This document shows, in pieces, positions 27,897 to 37,363 of a stretch of DNA of 64,000 nucleotides. The stretch spans positions 1 through 64,000 of the forward strand of contig NZ_NFIQ01000011.1 in NCBI RefSeq assembly GCF_002159455.1, given 5' to 3'. Each line of letters opens with the position of its first letter. Within the stretch, counting starts at the first letter, position 1. Below the pieces are notes generated by a model. It worked only from the letters and a program-made list of their open reading frames with translations, did not search any database and was not told the origin of the DNA. Position numbers and translations under genes: made by a program. Source of the stretch: Flavonifractor sp. An306. Its GTDB lineage: Bacteria > Bacillota > Clostridia > Oscillospirales > Oscillospiraceae.

Positions 27897-28631
27897 ATGG
27901 CAGGTCTGTTTTCACGTCTGTTTCACAAAAAAAAGCCCCAGGAGATCCTCTGCGCCGCCGTGGTGCCTGCCGCGGGCAGCTCCACCCGGATGGCCGGGCG
28001 GGACAAGATCCTGTCTCCTCTGGGAGAGCAGCCGGTCTTGGCCCACACCCTGCGGGCTCTGGAGCTTTGCCCTTACATAACGGAAATCGTCATTGTGACC
28101 CGGCGAGAGCTGATCGTACCAATCGGCCAGCTGTGCAGGGACTATGGCTTTCAAAAGATTACAAAGGTGGTTCCGGGTGGGGAGAGCCGGACCCATTCTG
28201 TGCTCAATGGAGTGCGGGAGGTGAGCGGTCAGGCGGAGCTGATCGCCATTCATGACGGCGCCCGCCCCCTGGTCAGCCAGGAGGTACTGGAGCGTGCTAT
28301 CGTCCGCGCCGCTCAGTGTGGGGCGGCCGCGCCGGCGGTACCGGTCAAGGACACCATCAAGCGAGCCCGGGACGGTGTGGTGGAGGCAACGCTGAACCGC
28401 TCTGAGCTTTTTGCAATCCAGACCCCCCAGGTGTTCCAGGGGGATCTGATCCGCACCGCTCTGATCAAGGCATTGGAGGAGGGCGCGGAGCTGACCGACG
28501 ACTGCTCCGCGGTGGAACGGCTGGGGATTGGCGTGGCCCTCACCCAGGGAGACTATCGCAATTTGAAAATCACCACGCCGGAGGACCTGGCTGTGGCGGA
28601 GGCGCTGCTGGGATGGGAGGACGAGGCATGA
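27897..28631 (+). CDS. ispD: 2-C-methyl-D-erythritol 4-phosphate cytidylyltransferase
   Basis: This 244-aa enzyme makes CDP-ME in the MEP pathway. The nucleotide-binding loop [18 protein letters not shown] lies near residue 25. Further marks are [30 protein letters not shown] and the C-terminal [14 protein letters not shown]. About 20 basic residues precede the core ([14 protein letters not shown]), an extension of unclear purpose. The start is ATG 27897 after GGAGAGGGGGAG. It overlaps ispF by 4 bases, so two consecutive MEP enzymes are co-translated. Confidence 0.93.
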   Translation: MAGLFSRLFHKKKPQEILCAAVVPAAGSSTRMAGRDKILSPLGEQPVLAHTLRALELCPYITEIVIVTRRELIVPIGQLCRDYGFQKITKVVPGGESRTHSVLNGVREVSGQAELIAIHDGARPLVSQEVLERAIVRAAQCGAAAPAVPVKDTIKRARDGVVEATLNRSELFAIQTPQVFQGDLIRTALIKALEEGAELTDDCSAVERLGIGVALTQGDYRNLKITTPEDLAVAEALLGWEDEA

Positions 28632-29101
28632 GAATCGGGCATGGGTATGACGTACACCAGCTCACCGAGGGCAGAAAACTGATTTTAGGCGGGGTGGAGA
28701 TCCCCTTTGAGCGGGGGCTTCTGGGCCACTCCGACGCGGACGTACTCACCCACGCTGTCATGGACGCGCTGCTGGGAGCGGCGGGACTGGGGGACATCGG
28801 AAAGGCCTTTCCTGATACTGACTCGGCCTATGCCGGTGCGGACAGCCTGGGGCTGCTGGACACCGTCATGGAGATGCTGAGGGCGGCGGGGTTCCGGGTG
28901 GGCAATGTGGATGCCACCATTTTGGCCCAGCGTCCCAAGCTGGCGCCCCATATCCCGCAGATGCGGGAGAATCTGGCCCGGCGTATGGGTGTGCCAGTGG
29001 ACCGGGTGAATGTAAAGGCTACCACAGAGGAAAAGTTGGGCTTTACCGGCAGCGGGGCGGGCATGGCCGCCCATGCGGTCTGCCTGCTGGAAGAAATGTA
29101 G
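28628..29101 (+). CDS. ispF: 2-C-methyl-D-erythritol 2,4-cyclodiphosphate synthase
   Basis: This 157-aa trimeric zinc enzyme follows in the same pathway. [10 protein letters not shown] gives the metal ligands D8 and H10, GHSDADV gives H34, and [15 protein letters not shown] is the C-terminal signature. I take ATG 28628 (ATGA overlap with ispD); upstream in-frame starts would add residues before the conserved N-terminus. A terminator follows. Confidence 0.95.
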   Translation: MRIGHGYDVHQLTEGRKLILGGVEIPFERGLLGHSDADVLTHAVMDALLGAAGLGDIGKAFPDTDSAYAGADSLGLLDTVMEMLRAAGFRVGNVDATILAQRPKLAPHIPQMRENLARRMGVPVDRVNVKATTEEKLGFTGSGAGMAAHAVCLLEEM

Positions 29102-29109
29102 TCGCAAGA

Positions 29110-29151
29110 CGCTCCTTTCGCACATACAATGGTGCGAGAGGAGCGTTTTTT
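29110..29151 (+). terminator. Terminator after ispF
   Basis: CGCTCCT (29110-29116) pairs with AGGAGCG (29139-29145), and TCGCAC (29118-29123) with GTGCGA (29132-29137), followed by six T. The 3' arm also holds the GGAG that would serve the next gene, so the stem could hide its ribosome site. Confidence 0.85.
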
Positions 29152-29154
29152 ATC

Positions 29155-29409
29155 ATGGTATATTATCTTATCATATGCCGCTCCCTGACCTACGCCCAGC
29201 GGACAGCCGCCGCGCTGGAGCGGGCGGGGATCACGGCCCATATCCGCCGCTCGCCCCGGGCCATTGACCAGGAGGGATGCAGCCATAGCGTAAAGGTGTC
29301 GGAACGGAATCTGCGGAATGCGCTGCTGATTCTCAATCGGGTGGGACTGCCTCCCAAGCGGGTGTTTCTGATGAAGGGAGAGGGCAGTTATGAGGAGGTA
29401 CTCCTTTGA
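29155..29409 (+). CDS. DUF3343 protein, putative Se/S carrier-like
   Basis: This 84-aa protein has the DUF3343 layout: a ferredoxin-like small fold starting YYLIICRSLTYAQRTAAALERAGI, one central Cys in EGCSHSVKV, and a C-terminal LLILNRVGLPPKRVFLMKG. Members are thought to carry sulfur or selenium. The start codon lies 4 bases after the preceding terminator's T-tract. It overlaps a cysteine-desulfurase-like gene, which supports the carrier idea. Confidence 0.8.
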   Translation: MVYYLIICRSLTYAQRTAAALERAGITAHIRRSPRAIDQEGCSHSVKVSERNLRNALLILNRVGLPPKRVFLMKGEGSYEEVLL

Positions 29410-30530
29410 TCTATCTGGATAGTGCGGCTACCACCATGCAGAAACCGCCTGCGGTTCCAAGGGCCGCGGCCTATGCCATGACCCATATGGCCTCTCCCGG
29501 ACGGGGAGGGCACCAGCCCGCCATGCGTGCGGCGGAGACCGCCTTCGCCTGCCGCCGGGCGGCGGCGGAGCTTTTTGGCGTTTCCGACCCGGAGCGGGTT
29601 GTTTTTACCCTGAATGCCACCCATGGCCTGAATATTGCCATCCGCTCCCTGGTGCGGGCTGGAGACCGGGTGTTGATCTCCGGATGGGAACACAACGCGG
29701 TCACCCGGCCGCTACACGGCCTGGACGCTGAAGTGGTGGTGGCCGGCGGCCCGCTGTTTGACCGGGCGGCGCAGCTGGCCGCTTTTGAACAGGCTCTGGA
29801 GGATGGGGCGAAGGCGGCTATCTGCACCCATGTATCCAACGTCTTTGGCTTTGTCCTGCCGGTAGAGGAGATTGCAGGCCTTTGCAGAAGGCGGGGCGTC
29901 CCGTTTATTCTGGACGCCTCTCAGTCTGCCGGATGCCTTCCGGTGCGGCAGGAGCAGCTCAATGCGGCCTTTATCGCCATGCCTGGCCACAAGGGCCTTT
30001 ATGGTCCCCAGGGTACCGGGCTTTTGCTCTGTGGAGAGGGCCAGCCGGAGCCTCTGCTGGAAGGGGGAACGGGCAGCCTTTCCGCGCTTCAGACCATGCC
30101 GGACTTTTTGCCCGACCGGCTGGAGGCGGGCACCCATAATATGCCGGGTATCGCGGGTCTGCTGGAGGGGCTGCGGTATGTGCGCTCCAGGGGGACGGAG
30201 GCCATTCTCCGCAGAGAGCGGCGGCTGATCCGGCAGGCGGCCCGTGGGCTGGCAGCTTTGCCCGACCTGCAGGTTTACGAGGCGGAAAATCCCGTGGACC
30301 AGGCGGGGGTGCTGTCCTTCCGGGTCAAGGGGATGGACTGCGAAGAGGTAGGCGAGCTGCTGGGCCGGCATGGGATTGCGGTTCGGGCAGGCCTGCACTG
30401 CGCACCCACGGCCCATCAATCTGCCGGTACGCTGGAGACCGGCACGGTGCGCCTCAGTGTCTCTGACTTCAACACACCCGCCGAGATCGAGCGCCTGATA
30501 TACGTCCTGTCCCGGCTTGGCCGGGAATAA
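29406..30530 (+). CDS. Class V aminotransferase, cysteine desulfurase-like
   Basis: This 374-aa PLP enzyme has the PLP lysine K196 in MPGHKGLYGPQGTG and the likely persulfide Cys332 in AGLHCAPTAHQS, the arrangement of the EF2568-type cysteine desulfurase-like family. N-terminal IYLDSAATTMQKP and WEHNAVTRPLH fit. It starts with TTG in a TTGA overlap with the DUF3343 gene. Family relatives lie in selenium or sulfur trafficking clusters; no selD or molybdenum hydroxylase is seen here, so the end use is open. Confidence 0.85.
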   Translation: MIYLDSAATTMQKPPAVPRAAAYAMTHMASPGRGGHQPAMRAAETAFACRRAAAELFGVSDPERVVFTLNATHGLNIAIRSLVRAGDRVLISGWEHNAVTRPLHGLDAEVVVAGGPLFDRAAQLAAFEQALEDGAKAAICTHVSNVFGFVLPVEEIAGLCRRRGVPFILDASQSAGCLPVRQEQLNAAFIAMPGHKGLYGPQGTGLLLCGEGQPEPLLEGGTGSLSALQTMPDFLPDRLEAGTHNMPGIAGLLEGLRYVRSRGTEAILRRERRLIRQAARGLAALPDLQVYEAENPVDQAGVLSFRVKGMDCEEVGELLGRHGIAVRAGLHCAPTAHQSAGTLETGTVRLSVSDFNTPAEIERLIYVLSRLGRE

Positions 30531-30533
30531 TGG

Positions 30534-30591
30534 CAGCGGTTTTCGGCGGCTTTTCCCCTCATAAAAGGGAAAAAGCCGCCGGAGGCCGCTG
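30534..30591 (+). repeat. Large imperfect hairpin before cdaA
   Basis: Outer arms CAGCGG (30534-30539) and CCGCTG (30586-30591) enclose GGCGGCTTTT-CCC paired with GGG-AAAAAGCCGCC. No T-tract follows. It separates the aminotransferase from the cdaA promoter and may terminate or insulate. Confidence 0.55.
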
Positions 30592-30636
30592 TGTGGTTTG
30601 TTTACAGAAAATTGATTTTCCCCTGTCCTGTAATAC

Positions 30637-30665
30637 TTGTAAAGCGCCTGGGAATACAGTATAAT
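30637..30665 (+). promoter_or_regulatory. Promoter of cdaA-cdaR
   Basis: TTGTAA (30637-30642) and TATAAT (30660-30665) at 17 bp, 55 bases before the cdaA start. Confidence 0.65.
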
Positions 30666-30720
30666 ATCTTAGTTAAAGGGAAGTGGGACGCCTGGACCGG
30701 GCGTGCGGGAGATGAGGAAA

Positions 30721-31608
30721 ATGGAAGGAATTTTATACCTGCTGCAGCAGCTCAAGGGGATGGTGACGCCGTTCAGCGTCTTTGACCTCATTGACATCCT
30801 CATCATGGCCTTTATCATCTATAAGGTTATCATGTTTATCCGGCGTACCAGCACAGGGGCGGTGGCCAAGGGCATTCTGCTGCTGCTGGTGGCCCTGCTG
30901 GTGTCGGGGGCGCTGCAGCTCAATACAGTGAACTTCCTGATGGGGAGGATCGTGGAGTACGGTGCCCTGGCCCTGGTCATTCTCTTTCAGCCGGAGATCC
31001 GCCGGTTTCTGGAACAGATGGGCCGCACCAATCTGGGCGAGGTATTCACCCATGCTGAAGAGCGCAACGAACTGGACAGCGCCATCACCCAAACCGTGGA
31101 GGCCTATACTTCCTTGTCCAAATCCAAAACCGGCGCGCTTATGGTGTTTGAGCGAAAAAATATGCTGGAGGATGCCATTAAGACCGGAACGGCCCTGGAC
31201 TGTTCGGTAAACGCCGAACTGCTGAAAAATATTTTCTGGAACAAAGCGCCCCTCCACGATGGGGCGGTGATTGTCCGGGGCGGCCGTATCGTGGGGGCAG
31301 GCTGCATGCTCCCCATGTCGGGCAACGTAAACCTGTCCCGGGAGCTGGGCATGCGCCACCGGGCAGGTATCGGCGCCAGCGAGCACACCGACGCGGTGGT
31401 GGCCATTGTCTCGGAGGAGACCGGCTCCATTTCTGTGGCGGTGGGCGGCATGCTCAAGCGGCACCTGGCGCCGGAGACGCTGGAGCGCCTGCTGCGCAAT
31501 GAACTGCTTCCCGAGCGGGAGGATACGGAGACTGCGCCCAAATTCAAGTTGGCCAACCTATTCCGGGCAGGAAAGGGGGAGAAGCAGAATGGGGAAAAAG
31601 ATCACTGA
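30721..31608 (+). CDS. cdaA: Diadenylate cyclase CdaA
   Basis: This 295-aa membrane enzyme makes c-di-AMP from two ATP. Three hydrophobic helices (about 21-40, 50-68 and 78-90) precede the DAC domain with DGA (180-182, PLHDGAVIV) and RHR (212-214, MRHRAGIG). I chose ATG 30721, nine bases after GGGAG; in-frame starts at 30703 and 30712 lack a site. It overlaps cdaR by 20 bases, the normal regulator pair, which makes c-di-AMP control of osmotic and wall homeostasis likely. Confidence 0.93.
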   Translation: MEGILYLLQQLKGMVTPFSVFDLIDILIMAFIIYKVIMFIRRTSTGAVAKGILLLLVALLVSGALQLNTVNFLMGRIVEYGALALVILFQPEIRRFLEQMGRTNLGEVFTHAEERNELDSAITQTVEAYTSLSKSKTGALMVFERKNMLEDAIKTGTALDCSVNAELLKNIFWNKAPLHDGAVIVRGGRIVGAGCMLPMSGNVNLSRELGMRHRAGIGASEHTDAVVAIVSEETGSISVAVGGMLKRHLAPETLERLLRNELLPEREDTETAPKFKLANLFRAGKGEKQNGEKDH

Positions 31609-32836
31609 CAGCAGATGGTTTTATATTGTTATCTCCCTTTTGCTTGCCTTTGTCCTGTGGATCTACGTGGGCAAAGAGGCCAATCCCATGAAAACCAGCA
31701 CCCTGAGCGGCGTACAGGTGACGTTCAGCGGGCTGGAAAAGCTGGAAGAGCGGGGGCTGACGATCTCGGCAGGGGCTGAACAGACCGTGTCCCTGCGCAT
31801 CCGGGCCCGGAATGACGTGTGGACCCGCCTGAATCAGGGTGAGACCACCGTTACCGTTGACGTGTCTGGCATCACAGAGCCGGGTGAGCAGAGTGTGAGC
31901 ATTACCTCCCGCAATATCAGCTATCCCCGGTCCATTACGGCCTCCGACTCGATTGATTTGCAGTATACCAGCCCCAGCACCATTGTGTTTACTGTTTCCA
32001 AATGGACCAGCAAAGAGGTGGAGGTCCGTGGTGTCTTTGAGGGCAGCGTGGCGGAGGGCTACCAGCGTGGCGAGTTCTCCATGGCGCCGGAAAAAGTCAC
32101 GGTCAGCGGACCGGAGGAGTTGGTGGACCAGATCGACTATGCCCGGGTTACGGTAACTCAGACGGATATGAACGCCACCTACAGTCAGGATACCAGCTAT
32201 ACGCTGATTGACTACAATGGCGAGCCGGTGTATGCTGAGGAACTGGAAACGGAGCCGGAAACTATACTGGTCACTGTGCCGGTGGAGAAGCTCAAGGAGA
32301 TCAAGCTGACGGTGGATATCATCCCCGGCGGCGGAGCCACCGAGGATGACGTGGAGATTGAGATTGACCCGGATACCATTATGGTGTCTGGCAGTGATGC
32401 GGATCTGGAGAATCTGGACAGCATCAGCCTGGGTGAGATTGATCTGTCCGACGTGTTTGGCAGCCTGACCCAGACCATGCCCATCCAGTTGGATTCCGCC
32501 CTCACCAATGTCAGCGGCATTACAGAGGCAAAGGTAACCGTCACCGTCAAGGGGCTGACCACAAAGGTTCTGCAGGCCAGCAACATCAGCTTCATCAACA
32601 AGCCGGACGGCTATCAGGCGGATGCGGTGACAAAATCCTGCAGCGTGCAGATCCGGGGCACGGCAGAGGCGGTGGAGGCTGTGACCTCCTCCCAGCTGCG
32701 GATTGTGGCGGATCTGTCCGAGGTGGAGCTGTCCACCGGAAACCAGACCGTTCCCGTCAAGGTGTATCTGGACGGGAGCAGCGATGTAGGCGTGGTGGGA
32801 GATTACAATATTGTGGTCTCCATCACAAGAGAATGA
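31589..32836 (+). CDS. cdaR: CdaR, YbbR-domain regulator of CdaA
   Basis: This 415-aa protein has one N-terminal membrane helix (FYIVISLLLAFVLWIYV) and an extracytoplasmic region of about four YbbR-like repeats. Recurrent marks include VEVRGVFEGSVAEGY and VKVTVSGPEELVDQI-type segments (residues about 125-400). It regulates CdaA through the membrane. The true start is ATG 31589 after AGGGGGAG, inside the cdaA end; an earlier frame start lies deep in cdaA. In other Firmicutes glmM follows; here an RseC-like gene does. Confidence 0.9.
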   Translation: MGKKITDSRWFYIVISLLLAFVLWIYVGKEANPMKTSTLSGVQVTFSGLEKLEERGLTISAGAEQTVSLRIRARNDVWTRLNQGETTVTVDVSGITEPGEQSVSITSRNISYPRSITASDSIDLQYTSPSTIVFTVSKWTSKEVEVRGVFEGSVAEGYQRGEFSMAPEKVTVSGPEELVDQIDYARVTVTQTDMNATYSQDTSYTLIDYNGEPVYAEELETEPETILVTVPVEKLKEIKLTVDIIPGGGATEDDVEIEIDPDTIMVSGSDADLENLDSISLGEIDLSDVFGSLTQTMPIQLDSALTNVSGITEAKVTVTVKGLTTKVLQASNISFINKPDGYQADAVTKSCSVQIRGTAEAVEAVTSSQLRIVADLSEVELSTGNQTVPVKVYLDGSSDVGVVGDYNIVVSITRE

Positions 32837-32850
32837 TAAAAGGTGATACC

Positions 32851-33279
32851 ATGATTCAAACAGCAAAAGTGACCCGGGTTTTGGAAAACGGTACTGCGGA
32901 GGTATCCGTCAAGCGGCAGTCCGCCTGCGGCCACGATTGTTCCAAATGCGGAGGCGGATGCAGCGAGCTGATGGTCAGCTCCACCGTGTCGGTAGTAGCC
33001 GCAAATCCGGTGCGGGCCATGCCGGGAGACATGGTGCGGGTGGAATCCTCTACTGGTGGCGTGCTGAAAGCGGCGGTGGTGGTCTATCTGGTGCCGTTCC
33101 TTCTGTTTTTCCTGGGCTATTTTCTGTGTGCCGCTGCCCAGTTGGGCGGGGGGGTCAGCGCCGCCGTCGGCGGATGCGGGTTTGCCGTGGGCGTGCTGCT
33201 GGCTGTTCTGCTGGACCGCCAGGTACGCCGGAACCAGTCCATTACCTTCTGCATTACCGCCATCAACCCCCAGGACTGA
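32851..33279 (+). CDS. RseC/SoxR-reducing-type family protein
   Basis: This protein of about 142 aa begins with a cysteine-rich cytoplasmic part (residues about 15-45: SACGHDCSKCGGGCSELM, four to five Cys) followed by two membrane helices (about 70-90 and 100-115). This is the RseC layout. Members are linked to electron transfer or redox sensing, sometimes with Rnf complexes, none of which is near. I prefer ATG 32851 with AAAGGTG over ATG 32833. Its stop overlaps the next ATG by one base. Confidence 0.82.
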   Translation: MIQTAKVTRVLENGTAEVSVKRQSACGHDCSKCGGGCSELMVSSTVSVVAANPVRAMPGDMVRVESSTGGVLKAAVVVYLVPFLLFFLGYFLCAAAQLGGGVSAAVGGCGFAVGVLLAVLLDRQVRRNQSITFCITAINPQD

Positions 33280-34148
33280 TGTTTGGATATGTCCGCCCCT
33301 ATCGGGACGAACTGAAGGTGCGGGAGCAGCGGGATTATGAAGCCCTTTACTGCGGACTGTGCCAGGCACTGGGCAGGCGGCATGGCTTTTTGGCCCGTAT
33401 GTTTCTCAACTACGACTTTACCTTTCTGGCCATGCTGCTGGATGGGGACAAGCCCGTGACCCAGCGGCACGCATGCCCCGCCCGGTTCTGGTGCAGAAAG
33501 AAGAACTGCGCCTCCGGTGGAGGTGTGGACGCCGCAGCAGATGCGGGCACGATTTTGACCTACTGGAAGTTGCGGGATACGGTCGCTGATGGCTCTTTCT
33601 GGAAGAAAAATGGGGCCCGGCTTTTATGCCGCCTGTTTTCGGGCAGTTATCGCCGGGCGGCGGCCAACCGGCCGGAGTTTGACCGGGCGGTGCGTGAGAA
33701 TCTGGAAGCGCTCCAGCAACTGGAGCGGGAGAGCAGCACCTCTCTGGACCGGACAGCGGACACCTTTGCCAAAATTCTGGCTGCCGCCGCTCCGGCGGAA
33801 GGGGAGCAGGCCCGCCGCCGGGCATTGGAGCAGCTGCTCTATCATGTGGGGCGGTGGATCTACCTGGTGGACGCCTGGGACGACCTGGAGGAGGATAAGC
33901 GCCGGGGCGGGTATAACCCCATTGCCGCCCGCTTTCCCGGCCAGGAGAAGGAGAACCGGGAGTATCTGCGTACAACCCTCCGCCATTCCCTGAATCTGGC
34001 CCGCTCTGCCGGAGCGCTGCTGGAGCTGGGATACTGGCAGGGTACGGTGGAAAATATTCTGTATTTGGGCCTTCCGGCAGTGGAAGAGCTGGTGTTTTCC
34101 GGCCGTTGGAAGACCGCCAATCATAGAAACAGGAGACAGCGTACATGA
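33279..34148 (+). CDS. DUF5685 family protein
   Basis: This 289-aa mostly helical protein starts [28 protein letters not shown], the diagnostic N-terminus of DUF5685. It has a Cys-rich patch near 60-75 ([14 protein letters not shown]) and a later [22 protein letters not shown] helix resembling prenyl-synthase-like acidic motifs. It overlaps a DnaJ-domain gene by 4 bases, a pairing that recurs in Clostridia. Function unknown; metal binding by the Cys residues is an inference. Confidence 0.8.
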   Translation: MFGYVRPYRDELKVREQRDYEALYCGLCQALGRRHGFLARMFLNYDFTFLAMLLDGDKPVTQRHACPARFWCRKKNCASGGGVDAAADAGTILTYWKLRDTVADGSFWKKNGARLLCRLFSGSYRRAAANRPEFDRAVRENLEALQQLERESSTSLDRTADTFAKILAAAAPAEGEQARRRALEQLLYHVGRWIYLVDAWDDLEEDKRRGGYNPIAARFPGQEKENREYLRTTLRHSLNLARSAGALLELGYWQGTVENILYLGLPAVEELVFSGRWKTANHRNRRQRT

Positions 34149-34750
34149 GTGATCCGTATAGCGTATTGGGTGTCAAGCCGGACGCCAGCGACGAGGAGAT
34201 CAAGCGGGCCTATCGGGAGCTGGCGCGTAAGTATCATCCGGATAATTACCAGAACAATCCTTTGGCTGATCTGGCAGAGGAGAAGATGAAGGAGATCAAC
34301 GAGGCCTACGATACCATCAACCGGATGCGCAGCGGCGGCGGCAATTCCGGCGGGCATCAGGGGCAGAGCGCCTACCGCGGCAGCTATCAGCAGCAGTATT
34401 CCGGTACCTCCTCCGGCAGCCTGTATAACCAGGTCCGCCAGGCCATCAATATGGGAGATATCAGCCGGGCTGAACAGCTGCTGCGCAACGCGCCTTCCCA
34501 GGATGCGGAGTGGCATTTTCTCTCCGGCTCCATCGCCTACCGGAAGGGCTGGCTGGACGAGGCCACCCAGCATTTCCAGATGGCCTGCAACATGGACCCA
34601 TCCAATGGGGAATACCGTCAGGCGCTGATGATGATGCGCCAGGGAGGACAGGCCTACCGTCCCTATGGGTATGGAGGCGGTATGGATGCCTGTGATCTGT
34701 GCTCCGCCTGCCTGTGCCTCAACTGCATGTGCGGCGGCTGCGGGTACTGA
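34145..34750 (+). CDS. DnaJ-domain protein with Cys-rich C-terminus
   Basis: This 201-aa co-chaperone-like protein has a J domain (1-62, [25 protein letters not shown] in KYHPDNY). A Gly/Ser/Gln-rich linker, a TPR-like helical part (about 95-160) and a final Cys cluster follow ([19 protein letters not shown]; eight Cys in about 20 residues). It is not canonical DnaJ because it lacks the CxxCxGxG zinc domain. It follows the DUF5685 gene by overlap, so both may work together. Confidence 0.85.
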   Translation: MSDPYSVLGVKPDASDEEIKRAYRELARKYHPDNYQNNPLADLAEEKMKEINEAYDTINRMRSGGGNSGGHQGQSAYRGSYQQQYSGTSSGSLYNQVRQAINMGDISRAEQLLRNAPSQDAEWHFLSGSIAYRKGWLDEATQHFQMACNMDPSNGEYRQALMMMRQGGQAYRPYGYGGGMDACDLCSACLCLNCMCGGCGY

Positions 34751-34753
34751 GCC

Positions 34754-35290
34754 ATGGCAAAGAGACGGGATCGGGGAAGCGCCAACCAGGTGGCCCTGGT
34801 AGGCATGATTACCGCGCTTTCTCTGGCGTTCCTCTACCTATCCACCCTGTCGCCCATGGCGCGGCTGGGCATTACCGCCATTGCGGGGGTATTTCCCGCC
34901 GGAGCGGTGGTGTCGTCAGGCCTGGGCGCGGGCTTCTTCAGCTACGGCGCAACGGGTATTCTGGGCCTTTTGCTGCTGCCCAACAAGAGCTGCGTCATCC
35001 TCTATCTGCTGTTCTTCGGCCTGTGGCCCATGCTGAAATCCCTTCTGGAGCGGCTGCCCAACCGGGCTTTGGAGTGGGTGTGCAAGCTGCTGGTCTTTAA
35101 CGGCATCCTGGCCGTTCTTTTGCTTGGCCTGCGGGAACTGCTGCTGCCCTTTTTGCCCGCTGGGCTGGAAGGGAACTGGCTTATCTTTGCTGCGGGTAAC
35201 GTGGCCTTTGTCATTTATGATGTGGGCTTTTCCAAACTCATTGGCCTGTATATGGCGCGGGTGGACAGGGTCTTGCGAAAAAGGACCTGA
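34754..35290 (+). CDS. Polytopic membrane protein, unknown
   Basis: This 178-aa protein has about five hydrophobic segments (around 13-32, 38-58, 66-82, 107-128 and 138-160) and basic ends (MAKRRDRGS; VDRVLRKRT). The layout resembles small substrate-binding S components of ECF transporters or DUF2232-like proteins, but no diagnostic motif is present. It starts 3 bases after the DnaJ-like gene and probably ends that operon. Confidence 0.7.
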   Translation: MAKRRDRGSANQVALVGMITALSLAFLYLSTLSPMARLGITAIAGVFPAGAVVSSGLGAGFFSYGATGILGLLLLPNKSCVILYLLFFGLWPMLKSLLERLPNRALEWVCKLLVFNGILAVLLLGLRELLLPFLPAGLEGNWLIFAAGNVAFVIYDVGFSKLIGLYMARVDRVLRKRT

Positions 35291-35363
35291 TCTGGTATAC
35301 TTTTCTGAAAGCTTTTGTGCCCTGTGGGGCTGATAGGACAGAAGGAATAAGGGGGAACCTGGT

Positions 35364-36242
35364 TTGATCAAGAGCATGACAGGTTACGGCAGGGGGGAGG
35401 CCGTGCTCCATGGCCGGCCCATCACCGTGGAGGTGCGCTCCGTCAACAACCGCTATTTGGACTGCACCGTCAAGCTGCCCCGGATTTATGTGTTTGCCGA
35501 GGACGCGATCAAGGCGGCGGTGCAGTCCCATATTTCCCGGGGCAAGGTGGATGTGTTTATCACCATCGGTCCCTCGGAGAGCGGCGATGTATCTATTTCG
35601 GTAAACCGGCCGGTGGCCGATGGATACTATGCCGCCCTGTGCGCCCTGCGGGATGCCTATGGCCTGAAGGATGATATTTCTGTCTCCCTGATGTCCCGGT
35701 TCCAGGATGTGTTCCTGGTGGAGAAAACGCAGGAGGACCTGGAGGCGGTATCGGCGGACATCTGCTCTGTTTTGGAGCTGGCTCTGCGGGATTTTGACGC
35801 CATGCGCCTGCGGGAAGGGGAGAAGCTGGGCCAGGATGTGCTGAGCCGGGCGGCTTCCATTGAGGGCCTGGTGTCCAAGGTGGAGGTTCGCTCTCCCGGC
35901 ATTGTGGCCGATTACCGGGCCCGGCTGACGGCCAAAATGGCGGAGGTACTGCAGAATACCCAGCTGGATGAGAGCCGGATCCTCACGGAGGCGGCCATCT
36001 ACGCCGACAAGGTGGCAGTGGACGAGGAGACGGTGCGCCTGCGCAGCCATCTGTCCCAGCTGCGCCATCTTTTGCAGCAGGAAGGCGCCATCGGCCGCAA
36101 GCTGGATTTCCTGATTCAGGAGTTCAACCGGGAGGCCAACACCATCGGCTCCAAGTGCAACGACATTGAAACCGCCGGCTATGTGGTGGATATCAAGGCC
36201 GAGATCGAGAAGATCCGGGAACAGATCCAGAACATGGAATAG
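35364..36242 (+). CDS. yicC: YicC family endoribonuclease-like protein
   Basis: This 292-aa protein opens with [12 protein letters not shown], the hallmark of YicC, followed by [17 protein letters not shown]. It ends with [22 protein letters not shown], another family block. YicC proteins have been shown to act as endoribonucleases on small RNAs in enteric bacteria; the role here is by analogy. TTG start after a GGGGGAA site. In Firmicutes it precedes remA and gmk, as here. Confidence 0.92.
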   Translation: MIKSMTGYGRGEAVLHGRPITVEVRSVNNRYLDCTVKLPRIYVFAEDAIKAAVQSHISRGKVDVFITIGPSESGDVSISVNRPVADGYYAALCALRDAYGLKDDISVSLMSRFQDVFLVEKTQEDLEAVSADICSVLELALRDFDAMRLREGEKLGQDVLSRAASIEGLVSKVEVRSPGIVADYRARLTAKMAEVLQNTQLDESRILTEAAIYADKVAVDEETVRLRSHLSQLRHLLQQEGAIGRKLDFLIQEFNREANTIGSKCNDIETAGYVVDIKAEIEKIREQIQNME

Positions 36243-36256
36243 GGCGGTGTTTTTCG

Positions 36257-36529
36257 GTGAAACTCATCAATATCGGCTTTGGCAATATGGTTTCCGCAGG
36301 GCGGCTGATTGCCATAGTCAGTCCGGAGTCGGCCCCCATCAAACGTATGGTGCAGGAGGCCCGGGACCGCGGGGTACTGATTGACGCCACTTATGGCCGG
36401 CGTACCCGGGCGGTGCTGATTATGGACAGCGACCACATCGTGCTCTCCGCGCTGCAGCCGGAGACCGTGGCGGGGCGCTTGGGCGGCAAGGAGTCCGAGC
36501 CGGCCGCAGAGGAAAGCGAGGAGGCGTGA
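36257..36529 (+). CDS. remA: RemA-family DNA-binding regulator (DUF370)
   Basis: This 90-aa protein matches Rem[39 protein letters not shown] in broad outline, then [33 protein letters not shown]. In Bacillus, RemA activates matrix and osmoprotection genes as a DNA-wrapping octamer. The start is GTG 36257. A C-terminal acidic tail ([12 protein letters not shown]) is added. It overlaps gmk by 4 bases. Confidence 0.92.
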   Translation: MKLINIGFGNMVSAGRLIAIVSPESAPIKRMVQEARDRGVLIDATYGRRTRAVLIMDSDHIVLSALQPETVAGRLGGKESEPAAEESEEA

Positions 36530-37137
36530 GTGTGAAGAAAAAGACCCGTGGACAGCTGATTGTGTTGTCTGGCCCCTCCGGTGTGGGAAAGAGCACTGTC
36601 ATTTCAGAGCTTTTGAGCGAACGGCAGGACATCTATTTTTCCGTGTCCTTCACCACCCGGCAGCCCCGGGTAGGCGAGGCGGACGGGGTCAACTATCACT
36701 TTGTGGATCGGGCGACCTTTGAGCGGATGATCGCCAACGAAGAGCTGTTGGAATACGCAGAATATGTCCATAATTACTACGGTACTTCTTTGAAGGTAAT
36801 CCGGGAAAAGCTGGACGCCGGAATTGACGTGCTGCTGGATATCGAGGTGCAGGGCGCAGCCAAGGTCCGGGCCAAATGTCCCGACGCGGTATTCATTTTC
36901 ATTGTCCCACCCTCTTTTGAGGAGCTCTCCCGCCGTCTCCACCGCCGTGCCACCGATCAGGAGGAGGTTATCCAGGGCCGGCTGCGCAAGGCCAAGGAGG
37001 AGTACCAGGAGATCCCCAACTACGACTATCTGGTGGTGAACGACAAGGTATCCGACGCGGCGGCGGAAATTATTGCGATATTGACCGCTGAAGATTGCCG
37101 CACCAGAAACCGTATGAATTTTGTAGAAGGAGTCTGA
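36526..37137 (+). CDS. gmk: Guanylate kinase
   Basis: This 203-aa enzyme phosphorylates GMP. The P-loop is [12 protein letters not shown] (about 13-24), followed by the GMP-binding [19 protein letters not shown] and [13 protein letters not shown] start in the remA overlap; a second GTG 6 bases on is possible. rpoZ follows, the usual order. Confidence 0.95.
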   Translation: MSVKKKTRGQLIVLSGPSGVGKSTVISELLSERQDIYFSVSFTTRQPRVGEADGVNYHFVDRATFERMIANEELLEYAEYVHNYYGTSLKVIREKLDAGIDVLLDIEVQGAAKVRAKCPDAVFIFIVPPSFEELSRRLHRRATDQEEVIQGRLRKAKEEYQEIPNYDYLVVNDKVSDAAAEIIAILTAEDCRTRNRMNFVEGV

Positions 37138-37143
37138 TCAAAT

Positions 37144-37350
37144 ATGATGCTCGAACCCCCCATGAATCAACTGCTCAAGCAGGTGCCCAGCCGCTATATG
37201 CTGGTAAATGTGGTGGCGCAGCGGGCCCGGCAGGTGGCCAGCGAGGCAGAGGAGGCCGGACTGTCCCTGGATGATAAGCCGGTGACCATTGCCATCCGTG
37301 AGGTGGCCGAGGGGAAGCTGGACCTGAAGGACGAAGAGGAAGAAGCATAA
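37144..37350 (+). CDS. rpoZ: RNA polymerase omega subunit
   Basis: This 68-aa subunit has the signature SRYMLVNVVAQRARQVASEAEE, then KPVTIAIREVAEGKL. It helps RNA polymerase assembly. Position between gmk and priA is standard for Firmicutes. Confidence 0.93.
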   Translation: MMLEPPMNQLLKQVPSRYMLVNVVAQRARQVASEAEEAGLSLDDKPVTIAIREVAEGKLDLKDEEEEA

Positions 37351-37363
37351 CAAGAGCGGGAGA

